Source of the DNA: Candidatus Hydrogenedentota bacterium
GTDB taxonomy: Bacteria > Hydrogenedentota > Hydrogenedentia > Hydrogenedentales > CAILVY01
DNA length: 49,330 nt
Direction: 5' to 3'
Assembly (NCBI GenBank): GCA_029565395.1
Contig: JAKQOG010000211.1
Location: 1-49,330 of the forward strand
Part shown: in pieces, positions 1-8,624 of the stretch
Position numbering within the stretch: position 1 is the first letter of the stretch
Layout: every line of letters begins with the position of its first letter
The notes under the pieces: model-generated
The model's input: the letters and a program-made list of their open reading frames with translations, nothing else
The model's database searches: none
What the model was told of the DNA's origin: nothing
Program-made: the position numbers and the translations under genes

Positions 1-135
1 CCACCTGCAAGAGGAGAAGGTTGAGAGATGCGACATCGCGAAACCCCTGTAAATAAAGGACGATTCAGGGCTTGGCGAAAAGGACTCACGTTGCGCCTGA
101 ATTTGGCGCGCAGAGACAAGTGTGGAAGAAGAAAA

Positions 136-213
<78 letters not shown>

Positions 214-345
214 ACACAAGTATGACTATTTTAGCATAAAATTGGGAATGTCCGCCACCCGCCCGGTTTCGCCTATGGAGATACCACGCGCACAATGGTA
301 TGATGAAGGCCTCCGCTTGAGTTGCAACAGGAAAAGGGAACGCGT

Positions 346-3219
346 ATGAGTTTGCAGGACCTGTTTGAAAATCCACCCTCCGAATTCCGTCAAGCGCCCT
401 TCTGGTTCTGGAATCACCGCCTGGACAAGGATCTGTTATCCTTCCAGATCCAGCAGATGCATGAAAAAGGGATTGGCGGCTTCGTAATGCATGCACGCCA
501 TGGCCTCATCACGCCCTATCTATCCGAAGAATGGCTGGACTGCATCCGCCATGCCTGCGCGGAAGCGAAGAAGCGGGGCATGATCGCATGGGCCTATGAT
601 GAGCGCGATTGGCCGAGCGGCCCGGCGGGCGGAAAAGTAATCCAAGATCCCGCAAACCGCATGAGTTACCTGCGGCTGGAAGAAGAAATGGTGGACGGCC
701 CGCAAGACCTGGAATTCGGGAAAAAAGTCGTTGCAGCGTATCGTTCAAATGATTCCGGCAAGCTGGAGCGGATTCGGGAAAAGCGATTGCGGTGCGGGAA
801 AGGACGGCATCGATTGTTAAAAGCGGTACGGTTTGAGTGTCCCGCCATTTTATGGTTTGAATCGTACCTCGACACGCTGAATCCTGAAGCTTGCCGCGCC
901 TTTATCCACTCCACCTACGATTTTCACGAGGAAAAACTCGGTGATTTGCGCACCCTCGGCCTGACCGGCTTCTTCACCGATGAGCCGGCACTCAGCACCT
1001 ATCCTGACGACCTGCGCCGCATTCCCTGGACCGCCGCGGTTCCTGAAACCTTCAAAAAAACAAAAGGATATGACCTTCTGGATCATCTCCCCGATCTGTT
1101 CTCGCAGGGAGAAGCCGGCGCACAATTACGTTATGACTATTGGGATGTGATCACGGACATGTTCGAACGGGCATTCTTTGGGCAACTCTCGGACTGGTGC
1201 GAGAAACGCGGTCTGATGCTCATCGGCCATCCCCTCGGCGAAGAGCCGCTCTTCTATCAGTTCCGATGTCTCGGCACCATCTTCAAATACCTCAAACACC
1301 AGCACATGCCGGGCATGGACCACCTCACCATCACCATCGGCAAGCGGCATCCCATGAGCATGACGCCGAAACTGATTGCTTCCGCCGCGCTGCTCGCAGG
1401 GCGTGAACGAACCATGACGGAGACCTTTGGCGAGAGTGGCTGGGGACTCACCCTGCGCGACATGAAGTGGATGTGCGACTGGCAAATGGTGAACGGTATC
1501 AACTATTTCATCCCGCATGCCTTTTATTATTCCGTGGCCGGCCGGCGCAAAAAAGATTCGCCGCCCTCCGAGTTTTACCAAACACCCCATTGGGAGCATT
1601 ACCGGCTCCTTGCGGAATATACCGCCCGGATCACTGCCATGATGACCGGTGGCGAACATGTGGCGAAGCTGGCGGTGATGTTCCCGATGAGTTCGGTTTG
1701 GGCGGATTTCGTGCCGGGCGACACCATTCCGGATTCAGTCCTGCACATGGAAGCCGCGTTTGCGCCTTTGGGCGAAGCCTTGCTCGCGCTGCACCGCGAT
1801 TTCGTGATCGTGGATGAAGATTCCCTGGCGCATGCGCAGATACACGACGGATTTTTCACCGTAAACGGACTGCGGTTCGAGGCCCTGGTGCTCCCCGCGA
1901 TGACTTCCATCCGCTATGACGTGTTCGGCGTGATGAAACACATCGCGGAACACGCCACGGTGGTTTCCGTGGGCACGGACCGGATCCGCCTCTTGACCAG
2001 CACCGTCTCCGCCACGGTGGATTTGAAAGATATTCACGGTGTGACCGTGCTCGACAAACTGGAACCGGACCGCTTGGAAGAGAGCCTGTCCCGCGTTACA
2101 CCCGATGTTATGATCGCCCACGCGCCGGAGGTGTATTACCTGCACCGCCGCCATCATGACCACGAGTTCTTTTTCTTTGCCAACACCGGTATGACCGCAG
2201 TGGATACGGAAGTCTCGTTCGAATGTGTGGGCGCGGTGACCATGTGGGATCCCGAAACCGGCATCAGCGGCCCCGCGCCGGATAATGCCGTGGAAGACGG
2301 ACGCCTCGTGATGTCCCTGCGGCTCGCTCCCATGGGCTCCCTGCTGGTCTCCATCGATCCCGCACAGCCCCCCATCGACTTTCACGTCGTGCCGTTCCAC
2401 CCCGAACAGCGGATCGAGGTGTGCAAAGACCTCTGGCATTTCACCCCGTTCAACGGAAATTTCCTGGCATTGAAGCATTGGCGGTTGAACATGGAAATGC
2501 GCCACAAAGTAACCGAACTCCGCTATACGGCGGAATTTATTATCGGCGAGCGCATCGCCAACCTCCGCCTGATTCTGGACGGCATCCCGGAGCATCCCTA
2601 CGGCGTGCCGGAAGCCGCACGATCCCTGGTGGCGCCAGAAGTATACAGCGAAGTGCTCTTGGATGAAGAAGCGCTGCACGATGAACTGCCGTGGGAGATT
2701 GATCCCCACTTCCGCGTGCTCGGCCTGGGGGACCGCGTCGAGCCCGGCTTGCACCGCCTTGAAATTGTCATCCGCAACCAGGGCTGGTTTCCACAGCCGG
2801 GCCTGGAAGAATATGCCTGGCTCGCAGGCGATTTCATGCTCGAACTGGATGGAACCGCGCCCAGGCTGAGTCCATGCCGCGGCGTGCGCTGCGGCGCATG
2901 GGAAAAACAGGGCTTTCCCTTTTTCTCCGGAACCGCCGCCTATGCCGCAGATATCACATTGCCGAACGATCTGGTGGGCAAGCGCGTCTTCCTCGATGCC
3001 GGAAACGTGGGCCACCTGCTGGAGGTGGAAATCAACGGGAAGACTGCCGCCATGCGCGCATGGCCCCCGTACCGGGCGGAGATTACACGCTTTGTCTGGC
3101 CGGGCCTCTCCAATTTGATCGTACTGAAAGTCACCAATTCCGCCCGCAATTTCTTTGAAGGACCCGGCAAAGACCACCCCTCAGGCCTCCTCGAAAGCGT
3201 CTGGCTCGAAATCGGTTGA
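346..3219 (+). CDS. GH106-like glycoside hydrolase (alpha-L-rhamnosidase-type)
   Basis: The 957-residue protein has the layout of large cytoplasmic hydrolases related to the GH106 / GH2 superfamily. Near the N-terminus is the block PFWFWNHRLD, then QMHEKGIGGFVMHARHGL and AWAYDERDWPSG, typical of a (beta/alpha)8 barrel that acts on plant or algal polysaccharide side chains. A GFFTDEP motif around residue 210 probably supplies a carboxylate. The last 200 residues look like a beta-sandwich (galactose-binding-like) module. No signal peptide is visible, so it probably acts on imported oligosaccharides. I chose the ATG at 346 because a purine-rich AGGAAAAGGG lies just upstream; a TTG at 322 is in frame but has no such site. 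The exact substrate cannot be told from sequence. Confidence 0.75.
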   Translation: MSLQDLFENPPSEFRQAPFWFWNHRLDKDLLSFQIQQMHEKGIGGFVMHARHGLITPYLSEEWLDCIRHACAEAKKRGMIAWAYDERDWPSGPAGGKVIQDPANRMSYLRLEEEMVDGPQDLEFGKKVVAAYRSNDSGKLERIREKRLRCGKGRHRLLKAVRFECPAILWFESYLDTLNPEACRAFIHSTYDFHEEKLGDLRTLGLTGFFTDEPALSTYPDDLRRIPWTAAVPETFKKTKGYDLLDHLPDLFSQGEAGAQLRYDYWDVITDMFERAFFGQLSDWCEKRGLMLIGHPLGEEPLFYQFRCLGTIFKYLKHQHMPGMDHLTITIGKRHPMSMTPKLIASAALLAGRERTMTETFGESGWGLTLRDMKWMCDWQMVNGINYFIPHAFYYSVAGRRKKDSPPSEFYQTPHWEHYRLLAEYTARITAMMTGGEHVAKLAVMFPMSSVWADFVPGDTIPDSVLHMEAAFAPLGEALLALHRDFVIVDEDSLAHAQIHDGFFTVNGLRFEALVLPAMTSIRYDVFGVMKHIAEHATVVSVGTDRIRLLTSTVSATVDLKDIHGVTVLDKLEPDRLEESLSRVTPDVMIAHAPEVYYLHRRHHDHEFFFFANTGMTAVDTEVSFECVGAVTMWDPETGISGPAPDNAVEDGRLVMSLRLAPMGSLLVSIDPAQPPIDFHVVPFHPEQRIEVCKDLWHFTPFNGNFLALKHWRLNMEMRHKVTELRYTAEFIIGERIANLRLILDGIPEHPYGVPEAARSLVAPEVYSEVLLDEEALHDELPWEIDPHFRVLGLGDRVEPGLHRLEIVIRNQGWFPQPGLEEYAWLAGDFMLELDGTAPRLSPCRGVRCGAWEKQGFPFFSGTAAYAADITLPNDLVGKRVFLDAGNVGHLLEVEINGKTAAMRAWPPYRAEITRFVWPGLSNLIVLKVTNSARNFFEGPGKDHPSGLLESVWLEIG

Positions 3220-3353
3220 AACCAAAAGTATCAAGTAGCCGGAACTATACGATATTTGATGGCGGATCTTCTGCCGTAGAGTTATCCCGCGCGAAGACAT
3301 CTTCAACATTTTCTTAAATTCATCCTGCGAAACAGGCAAAACACCTGCGTCGC

Positions 3354-3471
3354 CCTCATCCGAAGACGCCGGAAAGAGCGCCGCCGCGTTCTTTAATGCG
3401 CAGGAGTGCGCTGAGGTTCAGCATGAGATAGCGCAGGTGATGATAGTGCCCGATGCGTTCGTATTTCTCGA
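3354..3471 (-). pseudogene. 3' fragment of an N-acylglucosamine 2-epimerase paralogue
   Basis: This stretch aligns without gaps to the last 118 bases of the epimerase gene that ends at 8625, with 105 of 118 bases identical by my count. On the minus strand it keeps the reading frame: EKYERIGHYHHLRYLML, NLSALLRIKERGGALSGVFG and then the stop codon at 3356-3358. Similarity stops abruptly at 3471, so everything upstream of the last ~38 codons is missing. The rest of the 3220-3630 gap shows no gene. Confidence 0.8.
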
Positions 3472-3630
3472 GAACCGAGCCTCTCCTTCGCAAGGGATTT
3501 GCCAGAGTTTGTTTGAATCAACCCAATGAAAAAAGCGAATTTTCAGGAAATTTTAGTGCGATGCCCCTGCCGCTTTCCCTTAATGTCAGCAACGATTGTC
3601 TGAAACCGTGTTATGATGGAGGTGCAACCA

Positions 3631-5592
3631 ATGATTTTCAGGAACAACACATTTATGAGGAAGACCATGAGCCATTTGTTCATTCAGCTTCGTGTTATGG
3701 CCTGTGTGGGCTTGAGCATCTTTCTTTTTTCAACGGCGTATGCCGCGACGGAGGATCTAGGGAATGGATTCTTCCATCACGGCGTGGCGACGCCCATCAG
3801 CAATCATCGAGGCACGGTAGCCACAGTGGACGGCGATAACAGGGACGTCGTGCTGGTGTGGTTGTTTGACTGCCGGGGCGGCTATGCCTTGCTCATGATA
3901 GACGCCGAGACGGGCAAGAGCGAACAGGCGCCGATGCCCTTCGCGCCCGGTGGCGATTGTCCGTATGCCTCCATTCTATCCAGCGGCAACAAATTCTACA
4001 CGCATTTCAACAGCAACTTCTGCGAGTTTGATCCGGTGAAGCGGGCGTTCACGTTTTCTGCCAAGACAGCGCCCCAGATGGCTATGGGCATGACGGAAGA
4101 CACCAAGGGCGTCATCTGGTCGGTGACGTATCCGAACAGCGGCGTGGTGTCGTTCAATCCCGCCACCCGTGAGTTCAAGGATTATGGGTGCGTCCATAAA
4201 GAAAATTGGGCGCAGTACCAGCGCTATGTCGCTACGGATGACGCCGGCTGGCTCTATTTCGGCATTGGCAACACGGCGAGCCAGATCATCGCGTTCAACC
4301 CGGCGACCGCCGAAGCCAGGCCAATGATTCCCGAAGCCGAGCGTATCAACGGAAGCGGCTTCGTTTGCCCGGCCACCGACGGGAGGGTATACGGCCACGC
4401 GGGAGAGGCTGATAAGGATGGCTGGTACGAGTTCCATGGTGGCGAAGGGAAGAAGATCGGCAAAGCAAAAAGCTACGAAGCCCGGTCTATCATTACGTCG
4501 TCCCAAGGGCTGTTTCACACCAAGTTTCCGGATGGGAAGGAACTTAAAACATGCAACCTCGGTAAACGCACCCTTTCGGTCGTGAATCCGAAGACGGGCG
4601 AAACCAAGGAGGTGAAGTTCGACTACACGAGCGAAGGCGCGAATATCATGGGCGTGGCCGCCGCGCCGGATGGGACCGCCTGCGGCGGAACGGCGTTCCC
4701 CATGTGTTTTTTCAGCTACAATCCCAAGACGGACGCGTGGATTAACCGCGAGTGTTTCGGGCAATGGAATACTGTCGCTCGTCAAGGCGACCGATTCTTC
4801 GCTGGAGCGTATTCCGGCGGTTATCTGCTCGAATGGGATCCGGCCCGTCCCTGGGTTGCGACGGAAAAAGGCAAGGCAGAATCCAATCCGCTGTTCCTGG
4901 CGGAGTGCCATCAACCCATCAATCGCCCGCACAAGCTCCTGGCGCATCCTGACGGCAAAACGCTTGTGCTCGCAGGCACGCCTGGCTATGGCTACACCGG
5001 CGGCGGGCTGCTCTTCTGGGATCGCGAAACTAAACAACCGGCGATCATCGAACACACCGCCGTTCTGCCCCAACACTCCACGATAAGCCTCGCTGCATTG
5101 CCAGACGGGCTGCTTCTCGGCGGCTCCACGATTAGCCCCGGCACCGGCGGCGAAACCAAGGCAACCCAAGCGGAACTCTACCTCATGAACATGGCCACGA
5201 AAGAGGTGACCTGGCACGAGCCGGTGATCCCCGGCGCGCATAGTTATAATGATTTGTGCACCGCGCCGAACGGGCTTATCTACGGCATTGCGGACGGGAT
5301 ACACTTCTTTGTATTTGATGCCGCCCAACGCAAGGTGATCTACCAGGAAAACACCTCGTCCACCCTCGGGCATGCCACAAACCAGCAGGGGCCGCGCGTC
5401 TTTGTGCTAAGTCCCGAAGGCAAGCTGTACATGCTGTTCAATAAAGGCATTGCCGCGGTGGATCTCGCCACCCATCAACTCCACCTCCTGGCATCCTCGC
5501 CGATTCCTGTCGGGGCCGGCGGCGACTACCTCGACGGCCGCATCTACTTCGCCAACGGCTCCCATCTATACAGCTACATGCTTCCCAAATAG
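3631..5592 (+). CDS. secreted beta-propeller protein
   Basis: This is a 653-residue protein with a signal peptide (hydrophobic VMACVGLSIFLF ending STAYA-AT around residue 40). It is followed by repeated four-stranded blade-like segments such as GVVSFNPATREFKDYG, IIAFNPATAEARPMI and GYLLEWDPARPW. Each has the 'F/W-N/D-P-x-T' turn seen in WD40/PQQ/NHL-like propellers. No catalytic motif is visible. It probably binds or processes sugars or acts as a scaffold in the periplasm or outside the cell. The ATG at 3631 is chosen because GGAGG lies 8 bases upstream; an ATG at 3655 is also possible. It lies downstream of the GH106-like gene in the same direction but 411 bases away, so it is probably a separate transcript. 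The specific function is unknown. Confidence 0.7.
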   Translation: MIFRNNTFMRKTMSHLFIQLRVMACVGLSIFLFSTAYAATEDLGNGFFHHGVATPISNHRGTVATVDGDNRDVVLVWLFDCRGGYALLMIDAETGKSEQAPMPFAPGGDCPYASILSSGNKFYTHFNSNFCEFDPVKRAFTFSAKTAPQMAMGMTEDTKGVIWSVTYPNSGVVSFNPATREFKDYGCVHKENWAQYQRYVATDDAGWLYFGIGNTASQIIAFNPATAEARPMIPEAERINGSGFVCPATDGRVYGHAGEADKDGWYEFHGGEGKKIGKAKSYEARSIITSSQGLFHTKFPDGKELKTCNLGKRTLSVVNPKTGETKEVKFDYTSEGANIMGVAAAPDGTACGGTAFPMCFFSYNPKTDAWINRECFGQWNTVARQGDRFFAGAYSGGYLLEWDPARPWVATEKGKAESNPLFLAECHQPINRPHKLLAHPDGKTLVLAGTPGYGYTGGGLLFWDRETKQPAIIEHTAVLPQHSTISLAALPDGLLLGGSTISPGTGGETKATQAELYLMNMATKEVTWHEPVIPGAHSYNDLCTAPNGLIYGIADGIHFFVFDAAQRKVIYQENTSSTLGHATNQQGPRVFVLSPEGKLYMLFNKGIAAVDLATHQLHLLASSPIPVGAGGDYLDGRIYFANGSHLYSYMLPK

Positions 5593-5600
5593 CCTGTTGC

Positions 5601-5611
5601 GGATTCGAACC
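5601..5611 (-). other. isolated tRNA T-arm core sequence
   Basis: The minus strand reads exactly GGTTCGAATCC, the consensus T loop with flanking stem bases of bacterial tRNAs, only nine bases past the stop of the propeller gene. The flanking bases do not form a full T stem and no cloverleaf can be drawn. It may be a decayed attachment-site scar, or chance. Confidence 0.3.
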
Positions 5612-5639
5612 TGTGAACATGGGCCGGGAGGGCGAAGCC

Positions 5640-5738
5640 GGGAGGGCGAAGCTCCTGCTGAGCCGTTAAAACAAGATCTGGAAAATCGCAAAACAAGGTG
5701 TATTGGGTTCGACGGCTCGGCAGGAGCCTCGCCCTCCC
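5640..5738. repeat. palindromic 'GEAPAEP' type intergenic repeat
   Basis: Two 27-base arms, 5640-5666 and 5712-5738, are inverted copies with 25 of 27 bases matching. They are separated by a 45-base spacer and so can fold into a long hairpin. In translation the arms read REGEAPAEP on either strand, a string I recall from spurious protein annotations in Planctomycetes and related genomes, where such palindromes are dispersed in many copies. A shorter direct echo (GGGAGGGCGAAGC) occurs just before the left arm at 5626-5638. The remainder of the 5593-5936 gap shows no gene. Confidence 0.75.
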
Positions 5739-5936
5739 GATTGCGTCTACTTTCTTGGCAAGAACAAAGCGGCGAATCGCGGCATAGTGCCGTCTGTACC
5801 AATGTTGCGCGAATATGAGATTCTTGCCGCGCTCCCTCCTGCGGAGGGCAAGCCCCGCAATAACGAGCACACAAAACGGTTGGTGAGATCTGCTAGTCAG
5901 AACCGTCAACATATACCATTCTTGTTACATCAACAA

Positions 5937-5982
5937 TTGGACGCGACAGAGAGAACACAGGTATAATCTTATTGGTAAGATT
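5937..5982 (+). promoter_or_regulatory. promoter and palindromic operator of the AbrB-type gene
   Basis: A perfect -10 box TATAAT lies at 5962-5967 with a TTGGAC -35 candidate at 5937-5942 (19-base spacing, slightly long). Overlapping the -10 is the exact palindrome AATCTTA-TTGG-TAAGATT (5965-5982), a likely autoregulatory binding site for the AbrB-fold protein encoded immediately downstream. Confidence 0.55.
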
Positions 5983-5997
5983 CGAAGGAGCTGAATC

Positions 5998-6348
5998 ATG
6001 AATCAAAACATTGCAACAACGAAGATGAGTTCCAGAGGGCAGGTGGTAATCCCCGAGTCTATCCGTGACCGCCTAAAGCTTAACCCCGGTGTTCAATTCG
6101 CGGTGTTCGGACAGGATGACGTAGTCATGTTCAAGGTCATAAACCCACCAGCGGCTGACGAGTTCGCTCGTTTGAAACGGGAACTTCAACGCCAAGCGCG
6201 TCAAGGCGGTCTCAAACGCTCTGATATCCCCAAGGCCATTGCCAAGGTGCGGGGCCGAAGGTCCTTGGCCCATTCTGCGCCGGTGTGCTCAACGATAATC
6301 GCCGGTAAATCTAAGCCCCTGCTTCGCAAAAGCCCCATCAAGACTTGA
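5998..6348 (+). CDS. SpoVT/AbrB-type DNA-binding protein with a replaced C-terminus
   Basis: Residues 7-50 (TTKMSSRGQVVIPESIRDRLKL...) are a classic SpoVT/AbrB swapped-hairpin DNA-binding domain, as in VapB/MazE-type antitoxins. It starts at an ATG with GAAGGAGC upstream. Residues ~60-88 form the basic helix usual for the antitoxin tail and end in KVRGRR. From about residue 89 the frame runs antisense through a fragment of an epimerase gene (6261-6320), so the last ~28 residues are not native to the family. No PIN/MazF toxin follows. I infer that recombination removed the original stop and probably the partner toxin. It may still bind its own operator. Confidence 0.75.
   Translation: MNQNIATTKMSSRGQVVIPESIRDRLKLNPGVQFAVFGQDDVVMFKVINPPAADEFARLKRELQRQARQGGLKRSDIPKAIAKVRGRRSLAHSAPVCSTIIAGKSKPLLRKSPIKT
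6261..6320 (-). pseudogene. internal fragment of the N-acylglucosamine 2-epimerase paralogue
   Basis: The minus strand reads LPAIIVEHTGAEWAKD in frame, matching LTMIIEHTGADWAKD of the epimerase encoded at 8625-10019. At DNA level 6261-6300 matches 8841-8880 in 34 of 40 bases. Order and orientation relative to the 3354-3471 fragment are those of one gene whose intervening part is gone. The fragment lies inside the reading frame of the AbrB-type gene. Confidence 0.7.
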
Positions 6349-6373
6349 CAAGAAAGTATCACTAAAGTATCAT
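6345..6373 (+). promoter_or_regulatory. toxin-antitoxin promoter, predicted leaderless
   Basis: TTGACA (6345-6350), exactly 17 bases, then TATCAT (6368-6373). The start codon of the antitoxin begins at 6380, seven bases past the -10 box, which is where transcription should begin; no ribosome-binding site fits between. A direct repeat AAAGTATCA at 6353-6361 and 6365-6373 (12-base period) overlaps the promoter and is a plausible antitoxin operator. Confidence 0.75.
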
Positions 6374-6379
6374 TTAATC

Positions 6380-6637
6380 ATGAAGACAGAATTGGTTACA
6401 ACACTGAAACGGCAAGCGACGAGGCTCTTATCCGACCTGCGCGATTCCGGGGAGCCGGTGCTGATTACCGAACATGGCAAAGCGGCGGCCTACCTCGTGG
6501 ACGTGGATTCGTATGAGTTCATGCAACGCAGGATGCAGATTCTTGAGGGTATTGCGCGCGGGGAACGCGCGATACTTGAGGGCCGCACCTTTTCTCAGGC
6601 CGAAGCCAAGGAAAAGATGAGAAAATGGCTCGTCTGA
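6380..6637 (+). CDS. Phd/YefM family antitoxin
   Basis: The 85-residue protein carries the PhdYefM fold: KRQATRLLSDLRDSGEPVLITEHGKAAAYLVDVDSYEFMQ, in which the 'EPVLITxHGKxxAYLV' block is diagnostic. The C-terminal half is the toxin-binding tail. Its last four codons overlap the toxin gene by 13 bases, the usual arrangement for coupled translation. The promoter region carries a repeated AAAGTATCA element that the protein may bind, giving autoregulation. Together with the next gene it forms a complete type II toxin-antitoxin module. Confidence 0.9.
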   Translation: MKTELVTTLKRQATRLLSDLRDSGEPVLITEHGKAAAYLVDVDSYEFMQRRMQILEGIARGERAILEGRTFSQAEAKEKMRKWLV

Positions 6638-6936
6638 TTTGGACGGAGCCCGCGCTGGCGGACTTGGGGGAAATCGCCGAATACATTGCACTTGATAATC
6701 CTGATGCGGCAGCGCGTTTCGTCCAAAAAGTATTCGACAGAATCGAGCGGCTTGCCGATTACCCAAAATCAGGAAAGCGTCCGCCCGAACTGGCCGGCAC
6801 GCACTATCGTGAGATCATCGTTTCGCCTTGCCGCTTATTTTATCGCGTCGAGAAAAATAACGTGTACATCCTGTGTGTCATGCGTTCTGAGAGACTGCTA
6901 CGTCCGTATTTGCTTCAGCGGCGCGAGGAACAATAG
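6625..6936 (+). CDS. ParE/RelE superfamily toxin
   Basis: The 103-residue protein has the ParE/RelE fold throughout: WTEPALADLGEIAEYIALDNPDAA (helical hairpin), IERLADYPKSGKRPPEL, then GTHYREIIVSPCRLFYRV and YILCVMRSERLL. The pattern 'YREIIVxxxRLFYRV' is that of ParE, whose relatives poison gyrase; RelE relatives cleave ribosome-bound mRNA. Length is normal and the frame is intact, so it should be active when free of the antitoxin encoded just upstream. A 23-base piece of this gene (6791-6813) recurs exactly at 10847-10869. Confidence 0.9.
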   Translation: MARLIWTEPALADLGEIAEYIALDNPDAAARFVQKVFDRIERLADYPKSGKRPPELAGTHYREIIVSPCRLFYRVEKNNVYILCVMRSERLLRPYLLQRREEQ

Positions 6937-7105
6937 TGAAGCACATTGTGTCTCGCAAATAGCAGTTCTTGAGGAATTCACGCGTGCCGGATTCCTGCCA
7001 ACGAACGAACAGTCAACCTGAACTCGTTTGGATCAAAAAAGTTTGGGATCTTCCACCTGCTTTATGTTATCTTCGCTTGTTAGAAAACATGTGGGAGGGG
7101 CTGGA

Positions 7106-7174
7106 ATGAAACAGAAACTAATGCAAATGGACAGGGCGTGGGTATGGGCGCCGACAGAACCCTCGGGTGACTGA
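7106..7174 (+). CDS. possible 22-residue leader peptide
   Basis: An ATG preceded by the strong site GGGAGGGG opens a short frame (MKQKLMQMDRAWVWAPTEPSGD) whose stop ends two bases before the start of the next gene, which itself lacks a good ribosome-binding site. This spacing would allow translational coupling. There is no homology evidence, so the call rests on layout alone. Confidence 0.35.
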   Translation: MKQKLMQMDRAWVWAPTEPSGD

Positions 7175-7176
7175 AT

Positions 7177-7728
7177 ATGATGGATGCTCTGGACAACCTC
7201 TCGCACGAAGAGGCTTTGTGGATACTGAAAGAACTGTGTAAGACAGATGCAAAAATTCGCATACGCATCCTCGCCGAGGCCGAGAAGTTATTTATGCAAG
7301 TTGATCGTGACGCTGTGGCAGAGGACGTCTTCTTTGAACTCGATGGGCTTAACGTGGACGAGCTCTGGGATCGTTCTGGACCGCACCGGCATGGCTATTC
7401 ATCGCCAGATGAAATGGCGGTGGAAATGATCGAGGAGGCGCTGAAACCGTATGAAGACAAAATCCAGCAATACCAGAAAATGGGCATGCCGGAGCAGGCT
7501 AAACAATACTGCATGGGTGTATTGAAGGGAATTTACCAATTTGAGCACGAAGCGCAATCAGAATTTAAAGAGCAGGCGCCTGACTTAGCGGCGGAGTGCT
7601 TCGGAGGGATATTGGACGAGTGGCGTGAACGTTGCACCCGCAAAGAAGACATTCAGGCGATGAACGCATTCATGGGGCAAGAATGTTCAGAGTGGGCGAA
7701 GTGGGCTATCAAGGATGGCGCGGAATAA
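7177..7728 (+). CDS. conserved hypothetical acidic helical protein
   Basis: This 183-residue, strongly acidic and probably all-helical protein has no membrane segment. Blocks such as EEALWILKELCKTDAKIRIRILAEAEKL, ELWDRSGPHRHGY and EMAVEMIEEALKPYEDKI resemble a conserved hypothetical family I recall from bacteria and archaea, but I cannot assign a function. It has no strong ribosome-binding site of its own; the short upstream frame may help its translation. It converges with the pRiA4b-family gene, the two stops being 35 bases apart. Confidence 0.65.
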   Translation: MMDALDNLSHEEALWILKELCKTDAKIRIRILAEAEKLFMQVDRDAVAEDVFFELDGLNVDELWDRSGPHRHGYSSPDEMAVEMIEEALKPYEDKIQQYQKMGMPEQAKQYCMGVLKGIYQFEHEAQSEFKEQAPDLAAECFGGILDEWRERCTRKEDIQAMNAFMGQECSEWAKWAIKDGAE

Positions 7729-7763
7729 CTCAAAAAGATGAGTTCCACAGAGGAGGACAATGT

Positions 7764-8417
7764 CTATACCCCATCCCGCGCCATTAGTATCCGGGCGAGT
7801 TGGTTTACCGTTGTATGCGGCCATTTGAGTTTCTTCAGGTGCTTATTGATCTTTTCAATATCAAATTCATCCGGGTCAAACCCGCCGCCGAGCCACTGCA
7901 TCATGGATTCATACTCTTTATGCTTGGGATTCTTGATGACATCAAGCAGGTATGCATAACCCCCGATTCCGCCACAGTCTTCCGGCGGGCAAGCGCCTTT
8001 GCCGCCGAGGCATTCGGCAAAACCCTTGTGTTCCGCATCAGGCTCCAGTATCTTTTCCACGGTAATGGAATGTCTCCATGAATCACCAAAATCATATTCA
8101 TAGATGAACTTGGCTTTTTCCCGTGGTACGATTTTCATCAAAATGGCTTTTCTTTCATCGAGGTCGGGCGGTTCACCAAAAAATCCACCTTCATTCAAGT
8201 CTATATCTGAATATGTCTCGTTTCCTATACTAAACGCATGGAGATGACTGTTTGTCCAGCCCATGGCCACCTGGATCACAGTGTGCAACAGCCCCAAATT
8301 CATATCTCCCCTGACCAGCAACCTGCGCCAAATAGAGAGGCCGGAAAGGGTGATTTTCAACTGATACAGCTTGGCGCTTTTCCCTGAAAACGAACGGCGG
8401 GTTTTGATTTCACTCAT
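7764..8417 (-). CDS. plasmid pRiA4b ORF-3 family protein
   Basis: The 217-residue protein matches the pRiA4b ORF-3 family (PF07929): YQLKITLSGLSIWRRLLVRGDMNLGLLHTVIQVAMGW near the N-terminus, HLHAFSI, the EYDFGDSWRHSITVEKIL block, and then CLGGKGACPPEDCGGIGGY with the tail WLGGGFDPDEFDIEKIN. The family's biochemical role is unknown; it is common on plasmids and genomic islands. AGGAGT lies 7 bases before the ATG. Full length for the family, no anomalies. Confidence 0.9.
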   Translation of the reverse strand: MSEIKTRRSFSGKSAKLYQLKITLSGLSIWRRLLVRGDMNLGLLHTVIQVAMGWTNSHLHAFSIGNETYSDIDLNEGGFFGEPPDLDERKAILMKIVPREKAKFIYEYDFGDSWRHSITVEKILEPDAEHKGFAECLGGKGACPPEDCGGIGGYAYLLDVIKNPKHKEYESMMQWLGGGFDPDEFDIEKINKHLKKLKWPHTTVNQLARILMARDGV

Positions 8418-8624
8418 TGTATGGACTCCTGCTTTCGTTCACTAAACAATTCATGACGTTGAGCGTGTTTTGATAAACATAATCGAGTATCCGATACGCT
8501 TGATGGTCACTATCCTATCATTTCTTCCCAGGTTAAGTGTACGCGAAGAAGATCAACCGTGCACAAGATAGTCCGCTGGTAATGGACTTTCAGCAACGAC
8601 AGATCCCGCAAAGTACCACCAGCC

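Noticed and set aside
1735..3177. 480-codon minus-strand frame inside the GH106-like gene
   Set aside because: It is the antisense shadow of a GC-rich gene; the plus-strand product has clear family motifs and this one has none.
3976..5373. 465-codon minus-strand frame opposite the propeller gene
   Set aside because: Arginine/histidine-rich composition and no start signal; the plus strand has a signal peptide and regular blades.
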